From: Neostapfia colusana | Lineage: Eukaryota > Streptophyta > Magnoliopsida > Poales > Poaceae | DNA length: 64,000 nucleotides | Direction of reading: 5' to 3' | NCBI GenBank assembly: GCA_030760725.1 | Contig: JASWHV010000013.1 | Location: forward strand, 36,738,699-36,802,698 | Shown: positions 12,562 to 24,175 of the stretch, one piece after another | How the letters are laid out: each line of letters opens with the position of its first letter | Numbering within the stretch: position 1 is the stretch's first letter | The notes under the pieces: generated by a model | What the model saw: the letters and a program-made list of their open reading frames with translations, nothing else | Databases searched by the model: none | Told to the model about the DNA's origin: nothing | Translations under genes and position numbers: made by a program

Positions 12562-12582
12562 CTAATGGCCTGGTCTAATGGG
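12517..12582. repeat. Foldback (inverted repeat)
   Basis: CCCATTAGACC at 12517-12527 is the exact reverse complement of GGTCTAATGGG at 12572-12582. A second nested pair, GCCATTA (12539-12545) and TAATGGC (12563-12569), lies inside. The right arm overlaps the start of the 193-bp direct repeat. It could be a decayed transposon terminus. Confidence 0.6.
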
Positions 12583-12755
12583 TACTCATGGCATAAATCG
12601 ATTTGGATCTTTGTCGTACCATTGAATTTGATGAAGATAATAATCAATGCAACAAGGAGCTTAATGCAGCGACGAGTTGACGCAATGACAACAACGATGG
12701 TGGCCGGAGGCGATGGTGAAGGGCAAGGTAGTGTTGGGGGCTTCCCCTCACTGTT
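12562..12755 (+). repeat. Direct repeat, copy 1 (about 193 bp)
   Basis: The stretch from CTAATGGCCTGGTCTA to CCCTCACTGTT recurs at 13277-13469 in the same orientation with scattered differences. The two copies enclose the CpG-dense block and the CACTA end. No LTR-like TG...CA termini are evident, so I do not call it a small LTR pair. Confidence 0.75.
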
Positions 12756-13016
12756 GCACCGGAAGGGGAGGCGGTGGACGGGGAGGCGGCAGACGGAGAA
12801 GCGGGGCGCAGCGGACGGGGAGGCGGCGAGCGCGCGGATGGGGAGGCCGGCGGTGGACGGGAGGTGGCGGGCGCGCGGCAGCGGGTGCACGGCGGAGCGG
12901 TGGGCGCGCGGATGGGGAGGCGAGCGCGCGGTGAGGAGCTAGGCGGCGGTCGCGCGGCTGCGGCTGTTTTGAGTCAGCGTACGGCCACGAGTCATTTTGT
13001 TTTGCCTCCAGGCCCA
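12756..13016. other. CpG-dense GC-rich block
   Basis: This block is made of GGGGAGGCGG- and GCGCGCGG-type words. GCGCGCGGATGGGGAGGC occurs twice, near 12831 and 12906. Open frames run on both strands because stop codons are rare in such DNA, and none resembles a known protein. The high CpG content contrasts with the surrounding AT-rich transposon DNA. Confidence 0.55.
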
Positions 13017-13275
13017 CACTTACAGAAGTCGGCCTAGGAGTCCCAGCCGACGGTTATAACTACGGTCATCGGCTTAGCCGACGGATTTAGTTATAACCGT
13101 CGGTTCTGTATCCAGACAGACAACTTTAATCATGACCGTCGGCCATAGCAGTTCAACCGACGGCTATATGTATATGGCTGTCGAGCTGTAGGAACCGACA
13201 GCTTTAGACTATTTATATTCGACGGCACCGACGCCTTTATGAAACTCGGCGGCTTATTGCTCTTTTCTTGTAGTG
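13017..13275. mobile_element. CACTA (En/Spm-type) transposon end or small CACTA derivative
   Basis: The right end reads TTTTCTTGTAGTG (to 13275), the reverse complement of the typical CACTA terminus CACTACAAGAAAA. Inside it are several copies of CCGACGG or CCGTCGG in both orientations (13045-13215), the subterminal repeat pattern of CACTA elements where transposase binds. A degenerate left terminus may be CACTTACAGAAG at 13017, which would give a 259-bp non-autonomous element. The flanking triplets (CCA and GCT) do not match, so the left boundary is uncertain. Confidence 0.7.
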
Positions 13276-13276
13276 G

Positions 13277-13469
13277 CTAATGGCCTGGTCTAGTGGGTAT
13301 TCATGGCATAAATCGATTTGGATCTTTACCGTACCTTCAAATTTGATGAAGATAATAATCGATGCAGCGAGGAGCTTGACGCAGCGATGAGTTGACGCAG
13401 TGACAACGATGATGGTGGCCGTAGGCGACGGTGAAGGATGTGGTAATGTTAGGGCCTTCCCTCACTGTT
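13277..13469 (+). repeat. Direct repeat, copy 2 (about 193 bp)
   Basis: Second copy of the repeat at 12562-12755, starting two bases after the CACTA end. Confidence 0.75.
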
Positions 13470-14523
13470 ATGTCCACATAGATCGGGTTGAGGTGTTCTA
13501 AAGTCTGAACATAAGAACCATCATCCTCTTGTCCAGCACTCTCTCTATTTATATGACGTAGGTGAGAGGAGGCCCACAGCCAAATGGGTTGTGTTTTGTG
13601 CCCCGATCAGGGCATCTAATGGGTTGGGTTTGGTCACATGGACCAAGCCCGATTGGATATCAACCTAATAGAGAGCACATATCATCTTCATGTTCCTTGT
13701 AGAGTGTGTCGAACCTAGCTTAAACCTCAGCCTATGTAAGCTCCTCATTGATGTTTTGCCGATTCTGATGGCCCCACATACTCCCACAGTGGAGAAGCCT
13801 AACATGGAGAGGTTGCACCCATCATCTAATCCATACTGATGTGAGATCAACCGCTGTGAGGCCTGCCCACTTCAATGCGATGACCTTTCTCTAGAGATCT
13901 TCGATCTCGACCCTCTCAATCTCCTGTAGCTCATTCCTCCATTTGACGCACTTCTTAGGTTCTTCTGCTATGAAGGTAGGAAGCCTAATGTCAGTCACCA
14001 ATTGACATGGGCATAGAACCACTAGCACTTCCACCCACGCATCGAGTATAGTGGCTTGAGGTCAAAATACCTGACTCTTGGCTTGACTTGGATCCCTAGA
14101 CCGTTATAAACTAGAGTTGGGTTGATCCGCTCGACCATCCACTGCTTGATGGAGAAGAAATGTTTTCGCCAACTCCAATATGGATACATGCTGAGGAAGC
14201 ATTCACGAAGTGTGAACTGTTTTACTGCAAGTTAGATGATGAAGGTGCACTCCATAGAAGAAAAGAAGTCCATGAACAAACTCATGGAACTATAGAGGCA
14301 TCCCCCGCTTGAGGAAGGAGATGCACATCACCCTTTCCTTCGGGCGAGGTCGAGGGCTAGTGTCCAAAGAAGGTAGGCGTCCACATCCGCTCCTTCCTGA
14401 GTGGAAGCCCTCGCTCTGGAGGCACTTGATTATACTCTTAGTGATGAAGGATTTCTCCCATATAGATCTCATCTCGGATGGGAAAGCATCCATGATCAAA
14501 TATTTTGCTTGATGGTGGTTCTT
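13470..14523 (-). pseudogene. Degraded 'putative gypsy type transposon' reading frame
   Basis: Read on the minus strand, this segment shows broken fragments resembling the grass protein family annotated as putative gypsy type transposon. Upstream is FLKRGMPL followed in frame shreds by LLFFYGVHLHHLT (about 14230-14330). Then come VKPRVRYFDLKPLYS (about 14050-14110), AEEPKKCVKWRNELQEIE (about 13910-13975) and LKWAGLTAVDLTSVW (about 13830-13885). Stops and frameshifts separate these pieces, so no protein is made. I recognise the family from memory of its general pattern, not from a search. The function of the family is unknown, and it occurs mainly in repetitive DNA. The exact limits are not visible. 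Confidence 0.5.
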
Positions 14524-17517
14524 GTGGATTTTCTTGGGTGTTAGATCACTCTCTGAGAGTTGGGAAGCTTAGGAGCAAGTGCGCACATGGGAGTTTGCAA
14601 ATGAGTTAGGAGAAGAGGAAGAAGGATATCTTTCCCCTTTTAGAGTAAATTCTAAGTGGGATTTTGTGAAAGACAATTTTTACACGGTTGGTTTAGTAGC
14701 AAAAATTTGGGGGAAATTCAATTTTTCTAAACACATTGCAACTAGCCATACACATATGATACTAGTGCAAATTCAAATCGGAACTTTTCCCCAAAGATTG
14801 TCAAATTTTAAATTGGATTTCACCAATGTGTTCAACATATATGAAATAGCACCTCGGCCAAAATTCATTTAATTGAGGCTTGGTTTGCTATGTATTTGAA
14901 TCAATGGAAGAGGAGGGATTCAAATCCTAATTCAAATTCAAATATCCAAATGCAATTCAAATTCCACACCTGAAACTGAATTCAGTTGAATTCAAATTTG
15001 AACCCATGACTTTGGGAGGAAGCAAAGCTTTTAATTTGGAGGCAAAGGGGAAAATATCAGCAGCAAATTAGGTGGGGTGGGACCGACAAGTCAGCTGCAC
15101 ATTGCAACTCAGTCAGTTCTCGACTCTTAACCAAGAGCCACCGAGCTGTTCATCGCGTGGCCGCTCGAAGGCCGATCTGCTGACATGCCCTCCACCTTAT
15201 CCTTCTTTTCTCGACGTCTTAAGCCACTGAGGAGCTCCCGAGAACCTCCACTACACGTACTCCTGCGTTCCACCGAGCTTCAACCCTCTCCCGTGTGTGC
15301 TGCTCGCTGAAAACGCAACCGCGGCAGAAGAAACTCTCGGCTCTCCGACGCCCGCGAGTTCGGCTTGCCTCTCATGCAACTGAGCCACTGGAAGGCTGCA
15401 CCAAGCTTCTCTTTACCTCACCAAAGCCTCAGCGAGTCGACATCACCGTCGGTAGCTACCCCGAGCGAAGTTTTCCAACGCCAATCCGTGGTCGATCGCC
15501 TCTGCGCTGCACCGTCACCCGGCGGATCGACCAAAAGGATCCTGAGGTGCGCTAGAACCTTTTCTTCCTTCCAACGCACTCCCTTTTTCATAGCTCCAGC
15601 TCCGAGTAATTTCAAATTTGGCACCAGCGGTTCTTTATAACACCAAAAGATCTTCGGTGAAATTCATCGTGATATGAGTAGCTCCACGGTAACTGATCCT
15701 AGGGTAGCTCTCTCACACCCTTGCGAGCTTCTCCGAAGACCTAGCATTCCAAATGATCACATAGAGGTACCAAAAAACCTAGTTTTTATAGCCGCCACCG
15801 TTTTACGGGCTCGGGTCACCGGTGAGGTCCTATCTCCTGTGGTTTTCACGGAGGATGGGATGCAGGTCGGAGTCGGCCATGCTTCACCCATTCTTTTGGA
15901 GCAAACCCCAGCTCGAATGGTCAATTTCTGAGTGAGAACGAGCTCACCAGAGTTGAGTTAGCCACTGTCACCAGTGCACTCACTATTCTGGCCGCCGACA
16001 ACCCCAACCGACCTCACTATCGTGTTCAGCGTAGTAGAAAACCCCCAGGTGGCGAGTTTTACGAACCCGATCGGCTGGGAACCTAGTTCCGACGAGGTGC
16101 CGCTGTGGCTCCGGCGAGGGGCGCCGCCGGCTGAAGGTTGAAGAAGACCCCACGGGTCTCGTCTGTCAGAGAGTGAAACACCGTGGGAGGATCCGCTGCA
16201 GCACGGGGATCTCCTGTGACAACACGGGAGTAACCCTGCGGCCTCATTGTTGCCGCCGTCTGAGTAGATAGCGCAGCTGGTGGGGCCCATGTCAGAGATT
16301 TAAACTTTTCCCGAATTTTAGATTTGGACTGAGATTTGAAACCCCATAACTTCCAGTATGATTGTCCAAAATTTGTGAAACAAATTTTGTTGGATTCCAC
16401 TCAACCAGTACTTTGCAGTGATGCAAAAAAATTGGTATGAAAAATCCCAAGAATTGTCTCCAAAATTCTTTAAACTTAACTATTTGGGAATTAATTCCAG
16501 GAGATCCCTGTTATGGAATTTGCTCAATTTTGGCCAGAATATCCTTCACAAATATATTGATATTCTGTAAAAATTTGAGCAGCATTGATTACATTTACTT
16601 GGTAAAACAGTGTTCAAATGTTCATTGAAAGTTCAAAAACGAACAGAAACAATTTCAGAATTCCCCACAAACTTGTAAAATCAAATTGTCCCTGTAGACA
16701 GCTCGGAAAATTATGAAACAAATTTTTTAAAACCAGTGAGACCTCCTATAACCAGATCTTCCACTGTTAGCTATGGCAAAGCTACAGATTTAGTACCAAA
16801 ATTCAAAGAAGCCATTTGGTTGTTGGAGATTTAGAACCAACAAGCTTCCATTAAACCTTCTCATTTTTGGCCCAGATCCTCCTCATGATACCTAGCCTCC
16901 ATTGTAAAAATCCCAAAGCCAATTAACATCATTTAGTAACACTAGCTGTAACTAGAAGCTTGATTCTTATGAGTAAATATCACTCATTTATATGTATTGT
17001 TGCATATCATATAGTGACCGAGATCGAGGAAGCTCCGGAGGCATTGGACAGCATCCTTCCAGAAGCTAACTTTCCCTCTGACTTGAAACCAGGCAAGCCC
17101 CGGTTTGCATTTAATTGATTTTGCAAAGTGTTGATTTGTATCACTTATGTCTAGGATGAGATATGTGCATTAGGGTTAAGGTGATTGAAACTCCACTTGC
17201 AATGACCCCCAAATCCTAGGGAGTACTGGGTAGCCTACAGCTCGACGAGTAGAAAATACCATGCTAATGTTTCAGGATTTTGGTAGAAATCGAGTAGTTG
17301 GAATCTACTCGCGAGATAGAATTTTTATCACACGGGATACGTTTGATCACAGAATGATTTATGAATAAGAATTTGAGATCGAGCAGTAGGATAGATTGCA
17401 GAGAGATGTGGTCACACGTGCTTATCCCTGCTAGGGTTGATTGAGGACCGATCCATTTGCGGCCCTTCTGGACAAGTTTGAATAGTACTGGATGTATACT
17501 AGCTATAGGAAACCAGG
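14524..17517 (+). mobile_element. Element B: LTR, interrupted at 17517
   Basis: This is a diverged LTR of the same family group. Its AT-rich start (14680-15060) aligns with 24300-24720 of element E, and both reach AGGTGGGGTGGGA. A GC-rich section (15100-16300), a second AT-rich section, the conserved box (17092-17110) and the CGAGTAG/CTACTCG hairpin (near 17290) follow. The left boundary is not sharp; about 14524 is inferred from distance to homologous landmarks. At 17517 element C is inserted, and the remaining part of this LTR should lie right of the window. Frames at 15295-15931 are chance frames of the GC-rich section. Confidence 0.7.
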
Positions 17518-20500
17518 TGTAAAATCCCCAATTTAAGAATGCATAGCTTCCCTGTAGAATTTAAATCCGCAGGGTCAGAGTGAATTTGAATTAGGTTTTC
17601 AATTGAAATCCGGCTAGATGAAGTAAAGGAAATATTACAAAAGAAGTCTAGCCAAAAAGGAAATAAACCCGGCGTTTCAAATGTGAGCACAAGCAACGGT
17701 TAATGCCAGCTAATCAAATTCAAACTTTTGGAAATTTCTGCAACTTTCAAATTTGAATTTTTGGAGCCACTGATGTGTGGGAGCGGAAACTGCTGGTGGG
17801 CCATACATGTCATTGGAACAAAGCCACCTAATTGGTTTTCTCCTCTGTGGAAGCATGACACCGAGGAGGAGAAATGCTCCAGCAGCTGCCTGTGTGGTTG
17901 CTCCCAGAAGGCGGTTCCTTCAAGTCTCAGCTGCCTGCTAAGTGTCACGGTTGCACAAACAAATTGCCTTTTTCCCTTCTCACACGAACACATCCTCAGT
18001 CCTTCGTTTCCTCGCACACAACCGAAGCAAAACGGCGCCGCCTCTCGGTTGCTCATCACCGATCACGTCCCGGCGGGTTTGACGCCCGGTTGAGCCATCC
18101 TCGAGCTGGGCCCATTGATCCCCAACGTACTCGGCGCGTTCCCAGATCACCCCCGGCCTTCTCCGATCAGCGCCACCCGTTTTCTTCTGCCGAAAAACAG
18201 AGCGAAGCCGCTTCACTGCTACTCGACGTCTGGCCGGCTCCGACCTTCCCCAGCGTGAGCAAAACCCCACAAAGGTTCGTCATGAAGCCTAGATACTTCT
18301 CCAAAACCCTTTTTCGCTTCTTCCCGATGCCGGTGAGCCGGCATTGGAAGTTTTGCAGCGGCGTGCGTGAAGAACCAACGCTGTTCAATTCTTGAAATTC
18401 GCTAAACCGTTTGATCATCATTCATGCAATTCATACTACTGATATTAGATACTCTAGCGCACCCCAAGGCCAAATCCCGAAGGAAACAATCCACCCTACG
18501 CTCGGGGCGATGAGAAATTGCCGCTGCCGGCAAAAACCCGCCGGTCCATCGGTGACAGCCATGTTGCCGCCGTTTTCCGCTTGGTTAGGCTTTGTATCAC
18601 GTTCTACACGTACTAGGGATGCTTTAGGGCAACTTAGCTCGTCGGGAAAGGCTTGGGACACGCCGGTCCTCATCGGTGCCGTGCCTACGACCGCCGCCGC
18701 CGGTGCCAATTAGTTTCTGGCCGTTTTCAAGCGAGAAAAGCTTGCCCGGCTGCTAGGTCGTGATGTGAGGAACGTGTAGCACGGCACTGCATCAAATTTG
18801 GTGGAGAATTGAGGGAGAACGGGGCGTGCCACCCCTCTGTCTGGCGTGTGTGCGCGGGCTCTTTCCCGAGGTTAAACAAGGGACTGAACCGGGGTCCCAC
18901 CTGTGAGTTCTCTGTGTAAAATAAAAACAGATTGTTTAAACTTTGCAAATTCACAACTCGGTGTAGAAAACTCCAAAAAGAGAGATCAATTTTGTTGGAT
19001 TCCTTAGAAGGAGTACTTTGCAGAGAAATAAATTGCTTTCTATGAAAATTCCCAGGAATTTCGGTAAAATTGTTTTTATTAAATCCTTTAGGGATTAATT
19101 CTAGGAACAATTCTTTATGAAACATTCTGAATTTTGGGCAGCAAATCTTTCTCCTAGTTCCTAAGCTCCAGTAAAAATCTTAGGAATTTTGAAGATGATT
19201 AAGGTAGCCTAATCAGTAGGTTTTCTCAGGGTCAAATCAATTAGATGAAAATAACATAACTTAATTTCCAGAAATATAGTTTGAGTTTCCACAAGAAACT
19301 CTCACCAGCAAAAAGCCTAGAGAAATTTGAAACAAATTTTGTCTGGAAACCTTAGGTACAGAACTATTAGAATGTCAGATCCTTCCATATGACCAAGTCT
19401 AATTAAATTTCTATAAATCATTAAGGTTAAATCAGAAAAGAATTATTGTGGATTATTCCTTCCTCAAAACCTTCTGAAAATTTTACCATAACCCTATCAT
19501 GATATGAGAAAGCTTCTGTAAAAATTTCAACCCAGAATCATCTGTTTGCATATATTTGTTTCTGTAATTTTATATATCACATTAATTCATAATGTGACGC
19601 ATCGTTATTTGGTCATTTCAGTAGCAGGAATTCTCACAAAGACTTAGGAGGACGCTGACTTGCTTTTACTGACAGAATCCTTAGTTGGGATCAACAATAA
19701 GGCAAGCCCCGGTTTGCATCAATTACAAGTTTTTATTTGTATATACTTTATAATGTCTAGGATTATTATTTTTACATTAAGTCTAGGTTGTATGGCACTC
19801 ACATGCATGACCCAAGAAATCCCTGGAGTATTGCTTAGATTGGGTTTCACTTACTTATAGTTGCTAATTATCAAGTTGAGAAAAGTGGATTAAAAGAGGC
19901 ATAACTCGAGTAGGCCATTTCCTACTCATGAACAGTGATTAAGGGGGATCAATCAGAAGAGTTTGGAATTGATCCACTTAATTGGGGAATGGAGACCGGG
20001 CAGTATGGACGGAAGGTTCAAGGACGTGGTCCTGTGAAACTAGTCTCTGTCTGAGTGGACTAAGGCCCGTTCTCGTGTGCGGCCCCGCTGGACAAGTTTG
20101 AGTTGTGTACCGGATGCATACTGGCAATATGGGACCCAGGAAACCGATGTAATATGTTAACCTGGTTGTCGAGGCAATCCACACCATCTTATGCAGATGC
20201 TGAAAGGAGAGAGAAGTCAGCTCTACGAGGGTTTGCTGTAGCGAGACTTACTCCAAGTCGGTGGGACCGGTTCGACATTTGGGTGTCGTGTGAAAGGTTG
20301 CCACATACGACATTAAGGGGATTGGTTGATCACCTTTCTCAAACGGGCATATGTGTCATGTCATCCGGGTGTTTTTGATTCGAATCATCATCACTGGCGG
20401 TAGTGAGCATACTTGTACACTAAGTCATGACGTAGTAATAAACTAAGGGAACGAAAAGTGCTTCATGATTAATCCTCATATTGGAGATGAGGGATGAGAC

Positions 20501-21240
20501 ATACCTTCACTAAATTTACTTTCTACCTTGGGATAGTAGCGTCGATACAAAGCGTTTCTTGTTTGATTGTGGAGTCTCGACGTTGATGGTGCAAGGTATG
20601 TATGGGTCTAGGGTAGCTCACTAAATTTACTTTCTCCTCGGGCAAGTGGCATCAAGATGAAGTGTTTCTTGTTTGATTGTGGAGTCTCAATTTAAATTGT
20701 GTGAGGATTATAAAAGTTAATTAAAACTGGAAGTATGGACTCTCTAATAGCTCAAGTTTATCTTTTATGCAAACTTCTTTATTCAGCCCTCTATTTTCAG
20801 CATTTAAAGTTCTATGTGTAGGACTTCGGTTAAGTCTTGCTGAGCATAATCTCATGGTTTGTTGGTCCATTGTTTTGCAGGTAACGTTGCATAAGGATAC
20901 GTTAGGGAGGAAGGGAGATCCGAGTGGGGCATCACCCAATTAGGGGTGTGAGTCTCATTTGGAACCCTGCACGCTGCCGTGCTTGAGTGTAATGCTAGTG
21001 TGGAGCATCCGCGGGCAGGACGGCTTCCTTCTGCTTAGCGTAGGCTATAGTTCGTGAGTTGTATTCTTATCTTCCGCTGCAAATGTATGTATGTACATTT
21101 TTTTGTAAAATGTGACAATATTATGTATTAAAGACATATATTGTTGTGTATGTGTGTTTACCGGATGTGTGTTGTTGGGTGCTATATCGCATGGCACCAC
21201 CCAATGCGATTCCTAGACTGTCGGAGCGGTGGTCCCCACA
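17518..21240 (+). mobile_element. Element C: complete 5' LTR
   Basis: The LTR starts TGTAAAATCCCC and ends CCCCACA, 3723 bp, followed by a primer-binding site. The five bases before it, CCAGG (17513-17517), are the expected target duplication; the other copy is outside the window. It contains the conserved box (19701-19719), a TGACGTAG motif (near 20427) and a T-rich AG|GT junction at 20880. It also has an internal tandem duplication of about 111 bp (20508 and 20619). Open frames at 17700-18710 are chance frames of the GC-rich section. Confidence 0.88.
20508..20710 (+). repeat. Imperfect tandem duplication inside the element C LTR
   Basis: CACTAAATTTACTTTCT starts at 20508 and again at 20619. 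Each unit carries GTTTCTTGTTTGATTGTGG, a block that occurs once in the LTRs of A, D and E. The duplication is specific to C in this window. Confidence 0.7.
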
Positions 21241-21244
21241 GGCA

Positions 21245-21256
21245 TGGTACCAGAGC
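21245..21256 (+). other. Element C primer-binding site, one mismatch
   Basis: TGGTACCAGAGC, four bases after the LTR end, differs from the initiator tRNA-Met complement by one base (C for T). It could be decay or a slightly different primer tRNA. Confidence 0.85.
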
Positions 21257-23352
21257 AACATTGGGAATAGCGCACCTGAAAAGACATGTATTTTCAAAAA
21301 CTTAGAGTCTATGAGTGAGGAATCGGTACTAGGCCCACATAAGGTCTATTAGTAGCTTAAGTGATGTATGGTGGCAAACTAACATACTTGTTACTCTATT
21401 CTGTAACGATGCACCGCCAACCAGGTAAGAGGTAAGGTACGCCACCGAAAGCAGATCAATTTCGGTTAGCTCCCCTGACGAGTTAAGTGGTTCAAGGTAT
21501 AGGTCTCATAGCTTGTTGTGAGACGTCAATATGAAACTCTTGAACTCTTCATGTTTCTGAGATCATATGAAACGCTGGTCCCTTGAGTGCATTAGGCAAG
21601 AAAGTGGAAACCCCATCGTGTGGTCGGTAGCGCGATAGTGTGTTCTTCTAGAAATAGCCTAGGAGGACATACGCAGCACTCGCCATCAGCGTGCCCCGGT
21701 GGGCAGTAGGTGGTATCCGTTGGGTTGATAAAATTCCAACCGTGACGACCCGTTCGCGCTCTACTCGGGTTCCTCATCGTGTGGTGTGAAAATGCGACCA
21801 TGTACCTTGAGACGTGACTTGACTCAAGGACGGCCCGTATGGAAATGATACGGGGCGTATGCTTTTATTAAGATATGGACCTGTCTGAAATGAGAAACCT
21901 TTGTGTGCATCATTATTGAGTAGTTTTATGCAGGTACACTAACCACGTACCCGTATTACGAGTAGCAGACGTTTGCGAGTTAACGATTCTAGTGCCACTA
22001 ATAGAACGTATATGCCGGATGTAAATCGGTTAGGATTTTCTATTTTGTGAGGAACGTAGTACCGGCGTTATCATGGAGATTGCATCAACACCTCACTCAT
22101 CTCATAAAATTGAAGATTCTGGAAGATTAGAATGAAGACAGTTCAAAGTAATTGCTTAAAACTCATTCAGGAACCACTCAAGAATATGTGAGTGTAGAGA
22201 GACCAAAAACAGAGTCCCCTGTTTTGGCAGTGTTTCTGCTGGAATTTGTACAGGGTGTTATTCATTGTAGAAACGACAAATGGTAGTGTCTGATACAGTT
22301 TTGGAAAGGTGGAGAAATTCTCTAAAACTTTTCTACAAACCTCCAGGACAGAAACCCACTTAAAGTTGGTCAAACACCTTTGAAACCAAAACTGCTACAA
22401 ATGGGTAGAACCTGAAACAGAGTCTCTGTAATTCCACCATAACTCACGGTGGAAAAATCTCTAAGGGTATTGTGATACATTTCCGGAAAGGGCATGAGAT
22501 ATTCTACAACTTTGTAATTCAAAGTTTTGCCAAACCTGGAGCAGAATTAATTGGAATTGTGGATTGAAACTAGGTACCTCTGGGGAGGTGCTGTCAAAAT
22601 CCTGCCAGAAATTCTGTTTACTTTGAACCATCATATCTTTTGATCCAGGAATGCAAAGAGGTCATATAAATACATTTTAAGAATCTAGAGAAGTTCTTTA
22701 CATGTTTTCTGTTCAACTCCAGGACAAAATCCACCTTTAAAGAGGTGAAATTCGCAGTACAAGTGAAACTGTCCAGAGTACCCAAAGTCTGTGCATAATT
22801 TCTGTACTGAGTGGATTTTTGCATATAACTTTCTGTATAAGAATTGTAAAATGGGAAATCTTACAATTATAGAAAGCTTAGGAATTGTTCTTCAACTTTG
22901 TAATTATGAGTTGAGTCCATATACGTTTCTAACTGTATGGAAAAGTTGACCCAAATTAAGCATTTACAGTGGAGGTGTTGCTAAAATTCATTCAGAATTT
23001 CTGTCAACTTTAGAAGCTCATAACTTCCGATCTAGAACTTAGTTAAAGGCAAATAACTATTTTCTTGAATGGTACTGAAGTTCTCTACACCTTTTGTATG
23101 TAACCCAAGCCATGAAACTGTTGTTGTGACAGCAGGAATCTAGTTTCTTTGAGGAATGATCAATCTGAGGCAGAATGACCCTAACTGTGACTATTCCAGT
23201 TATCGCTTAAACCCTAGGGGTTAGTTGAATCAGTTTGCGTGAATATTATTTTGCATACATGTTAAGACTTCATTATCAGTATTTCACTACTTTGTTTATG
23301 GAATAAATCAAGTGATGGTGTTAAAGCTGATAATGAACTCTTGCAATGCAGA
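21257..23352 (+). mobile_element. Element C leader
   Basis: This is an untranslated leader of about 2.1 kb. Near its start CCAG|GTAAGA is a strong donor-like site (GT at 21425-21426). The structured block follows at 21444-21850. A second AG|GT junction occurs at 21933. The AT-rich remainder (22030-23340) contains no credible gene. It ends with CTGAT (23327-23331) and TGCAG (23347-23351), directly before the gag start. Confidence 0.8.
21444..21850 (+). promoter_or_regulatory. Structured leader RNA block, element C copy
   Basis: Hairpin 1 is ACCGAAA (21444-21450) with TTTCGGT (21460-21466). Hairpin 2 is GTCTCATA (21503-21510) with TGTGAGAC (21517-21524), with one U-G pair replacing C-G. Hairpin 3 is TCGTGT (21616-21621) with GCGCGA (21630-21635), with wobble pairs. 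GCCC/GGGC, TCGTGT/ATGCGA, CTTGAG/CTCAAG and a CCCGTAT/ATACGGG stem follow. Confidence 0.6.
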
Positions 23353-24175
23353 ATGGTGCTAACTCATTCCATGGGTGAAGTGGGTGGTTCTAGTGGTAAT
23401 TGTGGTGATAACTCTCCACAGCCAGAGCAGCGAGCTCCGCAACAACAGAAGCCACCAGGAACTTCACCTACGGTCACAATGGCGGACATTCTGGCTGCCA
23501 TGACGGGTACAAGCGATGAGCGAACCGACTTGCTCCGCACCCTTGTGATGAATACATTTCGTCAAGGGGGATGTCAAGATGAAAACTTTCGACAACCTCA
23601 ACCGAGTTCATACGTTGAGTTCTTGGCCACTCAACCACCGGTTTTCATAGAATCAGAGGATCCTCTGGTAGCGGATAGATGGATCCGTACCATTGAATCT
23701 AAGTTCGGGTTGCTCCAATGCACTGAGCAGCAGAAAGTATTATACGTGGTGCAACAACTTCATGGGTCCGCCAGTGCATGATGGGCGAATCAGCTCGCAT
23801 TCCTACCAGCTGGACACCAGCTCACGTGGACGGAATTCTGGAAGACATTACTTGCTTATCATGTTCCTTCCTAAATAATTCAGCTGAAACTCGAGGGGTT
23901 TCTAGTGTTAAAACAAGGAGGGAGGGATGCCTACGAGCATTCGCAAGTGTTCAACAAATTGGCACAATATGCGCCTGACTACATGAACACTGAGGCACGA
24001 AAATGCGAATGGTTCTTTCGCAGCCTCAATCCCAAGATAAAGGAAAGACTAGTCTTAGCAGATAGAAGTAACTTCAACGAATTGATGAGTGCTGCCATCA
24101 TGGTTGAAGATGCTCACCGAGAAGTGCAAGCTGAGAAAAGAAAGAACAGTATACCACCGGACAGTAGCAATATTG
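23353..24175 (+). pseudogene. gag: Element C gag, truncated by element E
   Basis: Gag supplies the capsid that packages the element's RNA. The ATG at 23353 is chosen because elements E and I start at the equivalent place. The visible product runs through the N-terminal region (FLATQPPVFIESEDPLVADRWIRTIESKFGLLQC, interrupted here by nothing) and the capsid part (LKQGGRDAYEHSQVFNKLAQYAPDY). A TGA at 23779-23781 replaces the tryptophan codon present in element E, exactly as in element I. A TAA follows about 30 codons later. The frame is cut at 24175 by the LTR of E, with target duplication TATTG (24171-24175). The zinc knuckle, protease and rest of pol should lie beyond the window's right edge. 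Confidence 0.88.

Noticed and set aside
12565..13037. Overlapping open frames on both strands in the CpG-dense block
   Set aside because: Very GC-rich DNA has few stop codons; the translations are Gly/Arg/Pro-rich, lack domains, and are open on several frames at once.
12562..13469. The 193-bp repeat pair as LTRs of a miniature retrotransposon
   Set aside because: No TG...CA ends, no primer site after the first copy, no purine tract before the second.
11193..17517. Z and B as the two LTRs of one non-autonomous element with 11812-14523 as its interior
   Set aside because: No polypurine tract precedes the B LTR, its start is not sharp, and the overlapping LTR parts of Z and B are clearly more diverged than each is from other copies.
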